From the NCBI GenBank assembly GCA_037176905.1, contig JBBBWG010030143.1, positions 6,065-50,151 on the forward strand: a stretch of DNA of 44,087 nucleotides, read 5' to 3'. Of the stretch, positions 1 through 13,972 are shown piece by piece. The stretch comes from Azolla pinnata (Eukaryota > Streptophyta > Polypodiopsida > Salviniales > Salviniaceae). Made by a program: the position numbers and the translations under genes. Below the pieces are notes generated by a model. It was not told where the DNA came from. It made no database searches and worked only from the letters and a program-made list of their open reading frames with translations. Positions within the stretch are counted from its first letter, which is position 1, and each line of letters begins with the position of its first letter.

Positions 1-477
1 GATTGTTTCCTTGCTTGCATTATCATCCTCTCATCAGGTTTACTTTCATGTAAAAATTTCGAGAGCTGGATTTCTGATTTGCGTTGCTTCTGATGTTATG
101 GCTTTCATATTAGTCTTCAACTCCTTATGCCGAAATTTCGTAGGATTTTTTAAATTTTTGCCTATGTTATTTTCCCCTGATCAAGTTTCTGGATTAGCTT
201 ACTTTCCGTAGTTAAAATTATAGGAACTTGTTAAATTTATAGAAACCACGTGAATTGTTTGCTGCACTGCTAATTTAAAGTCAGTCTCGAGTTTTTATTT
301 GGATGCTTTTGTTTTCTCATCAGTATATTTCAAGTTCAAGAAAGCATAGAGACGAACATTGATTGGATTAAGTTTCCAAGATGGTAGTTCAATCTGATTT
401 TCCTCAAGGCTTTCTTCCTAGTTAGGAAAGAGCTACACATATTTGTTTGATCTTCTAATGGTAATCCCTGATCATCA

Positions 478-605
478 ATGATGATGATGATGATGACGAC
501 GACGACAATGAAGATGATGGTCATGATGGTGATGATATCGAGGATGATGAGAATGCGAATGATGCTGATGCTGATTATAGTCACGATGCCTGGTGACGAT
601 GATGA
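478..605. repeat. Imperfect GAT trinucleotide repeat
   Basis: A (GAT)n-rich tract with GAC and GAA variants. One forward frame reads as an acidic Asp/Glu-rich stretch of about 35 residues, but a stop lies just upstream at 462-464 and no AG acceptor follows it. I therefore treat it as a microsatellite rather than an exon. Confidence 0.6.
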
Positions 606-773
606 TGCACATAATTGTTTTCTCCTGCCTGATTTCTGGTTTCCTCCTTTCACGAATTGTTCTAGTTGTGTCTTTGTGTATCACAAGGTATAGAGTTCTC
701 TGGAACAAGGTTTTCTTTTGTTTTTTTTCTAAGAAAAAGCATATTCATCATAAATTCTCTATGTCTGTTACAG

Positions 774-2151
774 ACGTCTCGGCCAGAGTACAACCAACTG
801 CTTGTGAAGGACAAAAGGCAGGGCAACTTGTAAATGTAAAGCTATCGTTGTCTAGGAATCCTTACTTCACGTGATCCAAATCCCAGCTAGGAAGCATAAT
901 ATCGCTCTCAATCTAAAGAGTCTTCATCTGTTTCTTGGGCCTACTGAATCTGATATGTTTGTTTTGGCGTACTCAGCATGAACATAAAATTGTGCTCTCA
1001 AAACGATAGGATTTTGTTAGCACGAAAAATAAGGAGTGGCGTGTGACGATGGGATTATGTACATGCATTCCTGTTATGCTCGTTGAGTAACAATGAATGA
1101 AAAGTTATCTTGTTATCCAAATCATTGCAGTAGCTTCTTTCTCTTATTTCATGTTGCATCAATGGGGTTGTGATTGGCCATAAATGATCACTGCTGAGCT
1201 ATCGATGGAATTGATGGTCAATTGTTTGGAACCTTTGGCCAATTATTGAACTATTTGATGGGCATTTACTCTTTCAGTTGCATTCATTAGGTCAATGAAT
1301 TTTGTAGAGCATAGAGTCTTGATATTCAGTTTTCTAGCCACCCATTTGATGACTTGTTTTCAGCATGGCCACCAAACTAAATAGTCAATTGACTTATTTA
1401 GTTAACCAAAGGTGGAATCCACATGGGCACCTTGTCCATACATTTGCTATGGTTGCCAGATTGCTTAGATCGTTGAGCCTAACACTCGCTCAAGGTTCTT
1501 TGCAATAGTTGGAAGTTTGAGCTTCAAGATTTTTATTGCTGTTTCAATCGCACAAATGCAAACATTGTGTGTTGTATGTGCCACATCCAAAGATTTGCAC
1601 ACAGGATGACTAGCGCTTCGAGCTCATACCCTACCATTCCTTCATATACATGTAGGTGTGGGAAGACTGAACTTGGATTTTTTTGTTTGAAGGCTTTGTT
1701 GAGAACTTTTGTAATCGGAATTCGCTTTGCCCTTCAACAATCAGACCATCTTGCCTTCTGCTGTTTCCAAAAAGTTGAGTCAAGCTTGTCTAAGAGAGTT
1801 CTTTACCGAACAAAGATTTATGGCACCAGTGGCTTCGACGAAACATGAAGAGATTTAGACACGAGTCTAGAAACTACAAGAGCATTTTCAAAAGAAGGAA
1901 GAATCATACAAAACGATTCATGACGATCGTGCAACTAGCTAGGGTGTTTGATTGGTTTATTCCTTGTTACATCTAACTTTTGTACATTTCAAACATACAG
2001 GCCATTCCCATCTTGCTATGATGAAAGGGAATCAGACAGGGATCTAGATGAAATGGGTCCGCAAAGAAAAGATGATTCTGATATGATTGACGCAATTGGT
2101 AGTGATCAAATCACTTACTCATCTGCAGGTAGGGGTCCCCAGCAATGGTAG
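774..2151 (+). CDS. Possible last two exons of an unidentified gene
   Basis: Two segments look exon-like. Segment 774-829 follows a TTACAG acceptor and ends before GTAAAT; it reads RPEYNQLLVKDKRQGN. Segment 2001-2151 follows ATACAG and reads PFPSCYDERESDRDLDEM, then a hydrophilic, acidic tail ending at a TAG at 2149-2151. The phases fit: the first ends with two bases of a codon and the second supplies the third base. The intron would be 1171 bp. No catalytic motif is visible and I do not recognise the family. Any upstream exons would lie left of the window or in 1-770. It could also be chance open frame; the clean phase match is the main support. Confidence 0.33.
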
Positions 2152-2640
2152 AGATTGAAAGCTTTTCACGTATATATGGAAGCAACTAGAGGAGGAAGGG
2201 CAAGATGGTATTCTTCCCAGCAAATTGGCACCGGAGGTAAAAGGAAAAAAAAGAAAAGGGAATGATGTATTCTCGCATAACTTCAAGGGTTTGGTGTCGA
2301 GTGTTTAGGGTTTACTGTTATTGAACGCTTGCCGACAGTCTTGAAGAAACGATGCTTGAAGTCAAATTCTGGATGGATCGTTGTGTGTACATATGACCTA
2401 TGCATTATTGGGTCCGTCGGATCGTATATGCGAAAGAATCCGAAGCTGATTAATGGATAAGCCCCATGCTGCGGAATTAATATTTTCGCTTACGCTTCCT
2501 GCAAATTGCGGTTCTAGCAAGAATCCGCATAACAGCGGAGATTCATCGATAGAAGTTGCAGGAACTTGCACGCATACGTATCGACGATACGTATGCATAT
2601 TGCGTATGTACCATGCATGTATCATGTAAATCTATGTGTG

Positions 2641-2832
2641 TAGATGAGCAAGCATGTATGTATGTATGCATGTATGCATGCACGTGTGTGGATGGATGTA
2701 TGTATGTGTGCGTGTCTATATATGTGCATGCATGTATGTATGTATGCATGTGTATGTGGGTATGTATGTGCGCATGCATGTATATGCATGTCTGTATGTG
2801 TATGTGCGTATGTGCGTACCTATGTGTGTGAC
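2641..2832. repeat. TATG-type tetranucleotide array upstream of CDKA
   Basis: About 190 bp built from TATG, CATG and TGTG units, almost strictly alternating purine and pyrimidine. It is open in several frames on both strands only because the repeat lacks stops. It lies about 700 bp upstream of the CDKA start. A longer array of the same kind lies at 15726-16276. Confidence 0.9.
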
Positions 2833-2834
2833 GG

Positions 2835-2915
2835 CCAATGGGAGGGCCACACGTGGCAACCGTGGGAGCGACGATGAATGGGGGGTCGTAGCGAATGGGC
2901 AGGCGACACGTGGCC
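2835..2915 (+). promoter_or_regulatory. Duplicated G-box (ACACGTGGC) module upstream of CDKA
   Basis: The nonamer ACACGTGGC occurs at 2849-2857 and 2905-2913. Each copy is preceded by a similar AATGGG(A/C)(G/A)GG stretch, so the module looks like a duplicated unit of about 56 bp. CACGTG is the core bound by plant bZIP and bHLH factors. A CCAAT box is at 2834-2839. Function is inferred from motif and position only. Confidence 0.4.
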
Positions 2916-2959
2916 GCACGAGATCGGGGAATAATAATCAGAATAATCGCAGCAACAAA

Positions 2960-2966
2960 TAGTAAC

Positions 2967-3046
<80 letters not shown>

Positions 3047-3262
3047 AAGTATATGCGATGATAGCAATTAATAATAATAATAATAATACAAATATATGCG
3101 ATGATAGCAATTAATAATAATAATAATAATACAAATATATGCGATGATAGCAATTAATATGAATACTACGATAATAGTAATTCATAATAATAATAATAAT
3201 AATAATAGAGTTTAATATTCATATTACTCCTCCATATTATTATTATTATTATTATTATTACT
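2960..3262. repeat. AAT microsatellite with 43-bp tandem units and an AAT/ATT hairpin
   Basis: A pure AAT run covers about 2967-3044. Three 43-bp units follow, with their common ACAA(G/A)TATATG start at 3045, 3088 and 3131; the third decays after about 3160. A second AAT run at 3184-3206 faces a reverse-complementary ATT run at 3234-3261, so the strand could fold into an AT-only hairpin with a loop of about 27 bases. Confidence 0.9.
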
Positions 3263-3299
3263 ATTTCTCTTTCGCGGCATTTTGAGGTTTTTTCACTTA

Positions 3300-3531
3300 C
3301 ACTTCTCCTTCTTCTTCTTCTTCTTCTTCTTCTTCCCGGCTATGGCGACCGAGCTGCTCTCCTCCATCATGCAAATCTGAGTCCCTCGCTTGCATTCCTG
3401 CTCCTTACCTCCCTCCTCCGCCAACTGCCTCTCGCTCGCGCTCTCTCTCTCTCTCTCTCTCTCTTTCGCGGCATTTTGTTTTGCAGAACCTTTTCTTTTA
3501 TTCAGGGACCTCCAGTCTTTTACGCTTCTGA
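3300..3531 (+). promoter_or_regulatory. CDKA proximal promoter / 5' leader with CTT and CT tracts
   Basis: A (CTT)n tract at about 3306-3335 and a (CT)n tract at about 3441-3466 immediately precede the CDKA start at 3532. Pyrimidine tracts of this kind are common in plant core promoters and 5' leaders. No transcription start can be fixed from sequence. Confidence 0.45.
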
Positions 3532-7591
<4,060 letters not shown>

Positions 7592-8879
7592 GCTTCCGAC
7601 ATCTGTTTGTGTTTGTATTATATACTGTTGTGGCACCCCACCGTAAAAGCTTGTATCCTCTTAGGACATGGAACAAAGTGGTGTTGGTTTTTATCCTTCT
7701 CATGTTTCTATTTTGTATGACATGAAATTCTTAGCTATCCTACCAGGAGTTGAATGAAGGATTGGTTCCTAACAGAAGGAAATGGATGGTTGCCTGAGTG
7801 CTTGTGAGCCAGCAATCCATCTTGATGCCCGACAAGCAGAGAACCTGTGGGAATGGTCAGCATCAGAAACCTGTGTAGTGAATGTAGGCTCTGCCATGTA
7901 CTTGTTCACTGGGATTTCTTTCTTTCAATTTGCTTTTACTCTTCACATCCCACCTTTGATCTAGAGGACTCCCGATATCATGATCATCATGAAGAATCGA
8001 TAATATGATGGATCTGACATGTACTTCCCTCCTCATTAGATATTATAATCATTATTTGCGTTTTGCTTGAGCGTCATCTCAAAAAATATTTTGTGATCCA
8101 GGAATGTCAGAGATTTCACCTATCTTGTTTTGTTGTCTTTTCCGTTCTCCAAGAGCTAAGGGCCTGAGTTCAGTGCTTCTATATTAATTGTTTAATTTTG
8201 AGACTAGTTTAGCAACACATGCCCTAAATTGCTAGTGTTTTTATGATGAGCAGGTCTTGATCGATAATGATTGCCAAGCCCTAATCCCATGTTAGGGAAT
8301 TAATTAAGATAAGGTAGGGGAATTTTATCTGCTCTGTTAAATAACTAGATCTTTTTGTTTTCTAGTTCTACATTTGTGTTAGTTTATACCCAGCTTATTT
8401 ACAATCGACATTAAATGTGTAATTTAAAAATTGGCATCGGCGTGTGTGAAGAGCTTTGTTTCAAACATTTCTTCTCTCTCTACTTGTAATTCATGTCCGA
8501 TCATATGCATGAATGTCTTGGCTAACATTATGAAGATTTGATCCAGTTGAATTCAAGATTCTGGATTGGATAAGCCGACTACTAACCAGGAAGTGGCAGT
8601 TGATTGAGCGTCGGCATGCAAATGTTGCCAAATGAAAATCTTGAGCTCGCTCAAGGGTCGACACGTGGTCTGTTTTGATGGTGGTATAGGGTTCACAATT
8701 TGGAATGTTAAGGATGATCAATCAACCAGAAAGTGATCAACAATGGCCTTGTTGTACTTCATTAAAGCTTAGTCTTGAATAGGCATGGTTCCTATGGCAT
8801 CAATAAGATGTTTTTCCATCCTTGGGCCTATGGTCTTCCTAGGTCACGAAGAAAATTCCTTGTCTTCTGACAGTTTCAA
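7592..8879. other. CDKA 3' flank and intergenic DNA
   Basis: The first several hundred bases are probably CDKA 3' untranslated sequence. I see no clear AATAAA signal, no conserved coding frame and no strong repeat here. Confidence 0.5.
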
Positions 8880-9372
8880 GAACGAGCTCTCGATGATTCG
8901 CCCAACTTCTTGGAGCACACATATTGGGGCTAGCTACTCATTCATATCACATGGATTCCTCGGAGCTCTGCGCGCATCGGACTTCACTGATGTTGAACGA
9001 GTAGAGATCTTGTTAAGCAGTTGCATCAGAATCACTATTGTGCATCGATCATATGCACAATAGGAACAATTGTGGACCTCAGCACCTGCCCATGCATTAG
9101 ACGTGTGAGAACATATTTTGAGAAAGCGAGCTTCGCCCGACTTCGTGGAGCATATAGCCTAGGGTAAGGCGACACATTCATACAACATGGATTTCTCGGA
9201 GCTCTATGCATCGGACTCCACTTGATGTTGAACGAGCGGAGATCTCGCTCATTGGTTGCATCGGAATGACAATCGTGGATCGATCATTTGCATGGCAAGA
9301 ACAACAGTGGACCTTAGCACCCGCCCATGCACTAGATGCACTAGGACATATTCCGAGAAAATGCGAGTTCAG
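8880..9372. repeat. Diverged tandem duplication, period about 235 bp
   Basis: Two related units are visible. TGTTGAACGAG occurs at 8991 and 9226. The matching pairs GGATT(T/C)CTCGGAGCTCT, GTGGACCT(C/T)AGCACC and CATATT(T/C)(T/C)GAGAAA all recur at the same spacing. Short open frames cross each unit but are broken by stops when the two are compared. It may be a decayed satellite or a transposon remnant; no coding identity recognised. Confidence 0.7.
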
Positions 9373-9399
9373 CGTACTTGAACACATACATTATGAAAG

Positions 9400-9948
9400 C
9401 CCTAAACCCTAAACCCTAAACCTTAAATACTAAACCCTAAACCCTAAACCCTAATACTAAAAGTATAAACCCTAAACCTTGAATCATGAACCCTAAACCC
9501 TAAACCCTAAACCTTAAATCCTAAACCCTAAACCTTAAATCCTAAACCCTAAACCTTAAATCCTAGACCCTAAACCCTAAACCTTAAATCCTAGACCCTA
9601 AACCCTAAACCTTAAATCCTAAACCCTAAACCCTAGACCTTAGATACTAAACCCTAAACCTTAAATCCTAAACCCTAAACCTTAAATCCTAAAACCCTAA
9701 ACCCTAAGCCCTAAACCTTAAATACTAAACCTTAAATACTAAACCCTAAACCTTAAACCCTAAAGCCAAAACCCAAAACTTTAAATCCTAAACCCTAACC
9801 CTAAACCTTAAATCCTAAACCCTAACCTAACTCTTAAATCCTAAACCCTAACCCTAAATCTTAAATCCTAAACCCTAAACTCTCAACCTGAAATCCTAAA
9901 GAAACTTTAAATCCTAAACCCTAAACCTAAGCCCCAAACCCTAAACCC
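9400..9948 (+). repeat. Interstitial telomere-like array (CCCTAAA family), block 1
   Basis: About 550 bp of CCCTAAA units mixed with variants such as CCTTAAAT, CCTAAAC and CCCTAAC. CCCTAAA is the complement of the plant telomere repeat TTTAGGG. The degeneracy and the genes on both sides show that it is internal, not a chromosome end. It stops 126 bp before the PSF2 start codon, so its many AAACCCTAA teloboxes lie in the presumed PSF2 promoter. Confidence 0.95.
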
Positions 9949-10074
9949 GGTGGAAATAACGGGGATTATGAGGGGCATACGCAGAAATATAGAAAACACA
10001 AGTCTCCCGCCAAACAGATCGAAACACAGAAACAGATACACAGAGAGAAAGGGAGAAGAAACACAGACGCAGGC

Positions 10075-12410
10075 ATGGCGGGGCAATCCAATCCTCAGCT
10101 CTCTTTGTTCACTGCCCCCGAGGTCTTCTCCCTCTTCTCCCTCTTCTTCTTCTTCTTCTTCTTCTTCTTCTTCTTCCATTTCCCGTGCATTTCGGTGCCC
10201 CCTCTTCTTGCCATCTATGCCCGCCCCATTTTCATTGTGCTTTCACCTTGGATTTCTTCTTGAGACGCCAAGGCCGTCACTTCGTTGCTTTTTAAAGGTT
10301 TGATTCGTTCATACATGAAATGCCATTCTCTCTTTCTCTCTCCCTACGTGGCAGGTGGAATTTATGGCGGAAGATGAGCTTGTCTACATCATCCCAAACG
10401 TCAGGATGGATACTCTACATATGATCTGTGTAAGAATGGTTTCCATCCACATTATGATGGATTGTTTGATCTTCGTAACTTGCTGTTTTTTCCTTCTTCT
10501 TTAGTTGCATTTTGGTCATCAAAGGCAAGAAATGTTTGCTAACTCAATTTTGTTTTATTTTTTAGAATTATATAACAATACTCGATCTCGAATCGATATT
10601 GTTTTGAAATGCTGGCCTGTTTTGTAATATATTGCCATTTTTGCTATTAGACGCCTGATTCGTTTGGTTTTTCTACGTATATTGTATATAACATCTGGTT
10701 TTGTGATGTATGTTTTCTATAACAGTATCTGATTTTCTCATGTATGTTCTTTATAAACACATCTGATTTTCTGATGAATGTTCTCTAAAACAGTATTTGT
10801 GTTGCTGATGTATATTCTTTTTTAAAAACCCAGCTGGTTCTGTCATGACTTTTGAATACCGTAATTTTAGGGTTTTCTTTATTGTAGGGAGACTTTGGTC
10901 CATTCCGACCACAGATTCCCGTGCAAGTACCTGTGTGGCTGGCCATTGCGCTCAAGAAACGCAGCAAATGTAGGATCCAAACACCAGATTGGATGAGTGT
11001 TGGTATGATCTTATGTTCAAATTGATTATGCTTGCCTTAGCGATTCGAAAGGAAATGATTCCATGTTGATTTTTCTATTTCTTCCGTTCCTTCCGTTAGT
11101 TTCAATGGTTCTACCTAACTATCTTTCATAGCAATCATGTCTAAAAGTTCTCATTTCTGTGTGGTCGCCATTATTACGTGTGTATAGTCTTATGCAAAGG
11201 TAGGTTTCTTCTCAAAATCAAAGAGACATGGTGCAACATCCCGCTGAACATACAAGTCAATAGAATGTAAAGCAGCACGAAGATCCATAACCTTTTATCT
11301 ATGACTATATTGTCAAAGGTTTTATTGTTAATGCTGAATGTTGGANNNNNNNNNNNNNNNNNNNNNNNNNNNNNNNNNNNNNNNNNNNNNNNNNNNNNNN
11401 NNNNNNNNNNNNNNNNNNNNNNNNNNNNNNNNNNNNNNNNNNNNNGGAGTCCCTCACCCCTAAACCCTCCATAATACATATGAAGGAAAGTCGAATGCAG
11501 TCCCCCCATGTTTTGGTCAATCTCTTTACGTTGTGTTTCATTTTCTGATTATGTTTTGTTTTCTTTTGCAGAAAAGCTCACACAAATTCTAGAAGATGAA
11601 CGAGAGGCACCAAGGGAGTTCCAACCACTTCCTTTCCACTATGTGGAAATCTCCAGACTACTATTTGATCAGTGAGTATCATACATAGTCCTGAAAACAT
11701 TAGATGGTCCACATATGAATCCTAAGCCAGCGAATTATCTTTAAACTTAACAGTGCTCGTGAAGATATCTCAGATCCATATCTCGTAAGCTTATCTCATG
11801 ATTCAAGCTTTAGCACTCTGCATATTTGAAATTAATCAAAGTATTAGTAAATCTTGCTATGTCAATAGCTTGGATTCCGTTACTGAGCTGTAGGTGAGAT
11901 CTTTGCTTGAGGATATCCGGGATGTGAGATTCCATAAAGTAGAAACTGGACTAGAAACTCTCTCCGGAAAAACACATGCTGTCAAGGTAATCAGCTATTG
12001 GCTTACTAGCCAATCTACTGTTCATGTTTATTACAAGTGGAAAAAGCTTCTGATTAGATGCCAATTACTTTGATCATAGCTAAAAAATCTTGCAGCTATG
12101 GAGGTTAACATTGTGCGGCCTTTCATAGTAAGGGCTTTGCAGTGTTTCTACAAACATGATAGTGAAGACTTAATCAAGCAAACTGCAAACGAAGCAGACT
12201 CCCAAACACTTGCCTCTGATCGTGTACCCCGGGTAAGCATAGAGTTGTGATTCTACTTTTCTATAACATTGAGTGCCATATCTATGTCAATGAAGAACTA
12301 TTCTTGCTGTTTCAAAATTACTTGAACATATGTAGTTTTATTACTCTACCATCAAATCTGATTTCCATCTATATGTTCTCAATTTGTAGAGGGTTCTTCG
12401 ACCTCGATAA
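10075..12410 (+). CDS. PSF2: DNA replication complex GINS subunit PSF2
   Basis: Subunit of the GINS heterotetramer, which joins Cdc45 and MCM2-7 to form the CMG replicative helicase in the nucleus. Exons: 10075-10122, 10355-10429, 10888-11002, 11572-11671, 11754-11784, 11894-11986, 12080-12232, 12390-12410. These total 636 nt and 211 aa, normal for the family. Family stretches are [12 protein letters not shown] at the N-terminus, [39 protein letters not shown] and [15 protein letters not shown]. The last exon gives RVLRPR then stop. A TTC microsatellite (about 10137-10176) lies in intron 1, just after the first donor. Intron 3 (11003-11571) contains the N gap, so its true length is unknown. 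The start is fixed by the conserved N-terminus. The neighbouring telobox array suggests S-phase or growth-linked control, which is inference. Confidence 0.96.
11346..11445. other. Assembly gap (100 N) inside PSF2 intron 3
   Basis: Exactly 100 N bases, the usual placeholder for a gap of unknown size. Open frames crossing it are meaningless. Confidence 0.99.
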
Positions 12411-13468
12411 TGTGGATGACAGACAATATATGGCACTGTCCCAACGAGATACTGGTTATGTAAGAAAGTTTCTACAGACAATTAAAGGCATACGTCATAT
12501 CTGCCAGAATTTTTACTGAAATATGTATAGTAAATGATCATCAATAGAGGAATCATATAATCTATATCATTCCAATCTTTCTCGTTTGGAAGCTTCTCTT
12601 GTGGGCAGTCTTGACCTTGAAAAGCTTGCCGCCTTTGAGGTATTATATATAGTAACTATGGCTGTCTTTGCATTATCTGAGGCTAAACATTTATATCAGC
12701 AAGAATTTTTCGAGCACTTATTTAATGCCATTTCCTAATCATACATGGGTAATTATGAGTTTCTTGATCTCCAATATATCTGCACCAATCTTCAGGTGTT
12801 GTATCTCTCCCTCTTTCTCTCGTTGTCTTCTCCTCACACCACTCATTCACAGATGTACATGGGTTTTCGGTCTATTGGACCATGGGCTGAGGATTGTTCA
12901 GAATCATTATATCACTTGGTTCGGTATTGGTATTATCTAGATTGACCTGTAAGTAGTTGGTGATCCATTGCCTACAACAAAGCTCAAATGTTGCATCATT
13001 GCCATTTTTTAGATTGGAATGGACACTTCTTTGAAATTATATGTCCTGTTTCTTAACACCTTGTTATTTTTTATTGGAAAATCTGCCTGTTTGTATTTAT
13101 TTCTCCAGATTATGTGACCCATAGTAATAAGAGTTGTTTTGATATCTCATTGTTGCACGATGCTTCAATGAAAGCTTAAACTAAACCATAATAGCCATAA
13201 ATCTTGCTGTTAGGGTTTGGTGATTTCTAAAATCAGTGCTGTTTTATTGATTTGGTTGAATGATAGCATGGCTTTGGTTTGGGTTTCAAGCATTTTGGTT
13301 TAGCGTCCCCCCAACTCTGATTGATTTCTTGCTGATGGGGCCTCATCTTTCATTGTTCCCATACAACTGAGCATTTCCTCGGCAAGCTGATGCTGGACAT
13401 GTGCAGAAAGGAATGAATTCCAAGTGTTAATGTTTTGGGCTTTCTTAAGTAAACCATGTTTTACAATA
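12411..13468. other. PSF2 3' flank, no gene recognised
   Basis: AT-rich sequence between convergent PSF2 and PPR gene 1. Several short open frames are present but none has a motif or a matching splice context. Confidence 0.5.
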
Positions 13469-13972
13469 GATACTGACAAGGAGTATATTGTCTTCCAGTA
13501 ATCCTTTTGAAACACATGTTATCTGATTACTCAGATCTAGCATCATTTTGAAGAAAAAAAAATCATTAGATGCTCTATGGCAACCATATTCCCAATCTCT
13601 GAGACTTGGAAAATTTTGCTAGCATTTGTGGACACATTGAATTTTATTTTTTTTAACTAATGTACATGCTGAGTCCTCATGCATTAATAATGTGCAGCAT
13701 GTTAGATACTGACAAGGAGTATGTTGTGTTCCAGTAATCCTTTTGAAACACATGTTATCTTTTCTCAGTGTCAAGGGAAGAATTTTTCAGTTGTTATATT
13801 GCATTATTTTGAAGAAAAAAAACCATTAGATGCTGAAGCATTCTATGACAACCATATTCCCAATCTCCAAGACTTGGAAATTTTGCTAGCATTTGTGGAC
13901 ACATTGAGTTTTATTTTTTTAACTAATGTGCATGCTGAGTCCTCATGCATTAATAATGCAGCATGTTAGATA
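13469..13972. repeat. Tandem duplication reaching into the 3' end of PPR gene 1
   Basis: Unit 1 is about 13469-13704 and unit 2 about 13705-13972. Both begin GATACTGACAAGGAGTAT and share TTGCTAGCATTTGTGGACAC and the ending GCAGCATGTTAGATA, with small indels between them. The shared ending of unit 2 overlaps the final codons (Leu-Ser-Asn-Met) of PPR gene 1, so the duplication junction coincides with the C-terminus of that protein. Confidence 0.85.

Larger units (their letters stand above)
1..2400. other. AT-rich left flank, no recognised gene
   Basis: Apart from the GAT tract and the two possible exons at 774-829 and 2001-2151, I see only short open frames without motifs, and AT-rich sequence resembling introns or 3' flank. 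The 93-codon frame at 1567-1848 matches no family that I know. Confidence 0.5.

Noticed and set aside
478..605. Acidic Asp/Glu-rich exon
   Set aside because: The acidic frame is closed by a stop at 462-464 with no AG acceptor between, so no exon can start in that frame.
2556..3067. Long open frames over the TATG and AAT repeats (poly-Leu/Ile and Met-Tyr-Val-Cys or His-Thr-Tyr-Ile peptides)
   Set aside because: They are stop-free only because the simple repeat is stop-free in several frames on both strands; no domain or start context.
9400..9948. True chromosome end
   Set aside because: Repeats are degenerate and genes continue on both sides, so this is an internal array.
11174..11541. Minus-strand ORFs spanning the N run
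   Set aside because: The middle is unknown sequence and the flanks are PSF2 intron 3.
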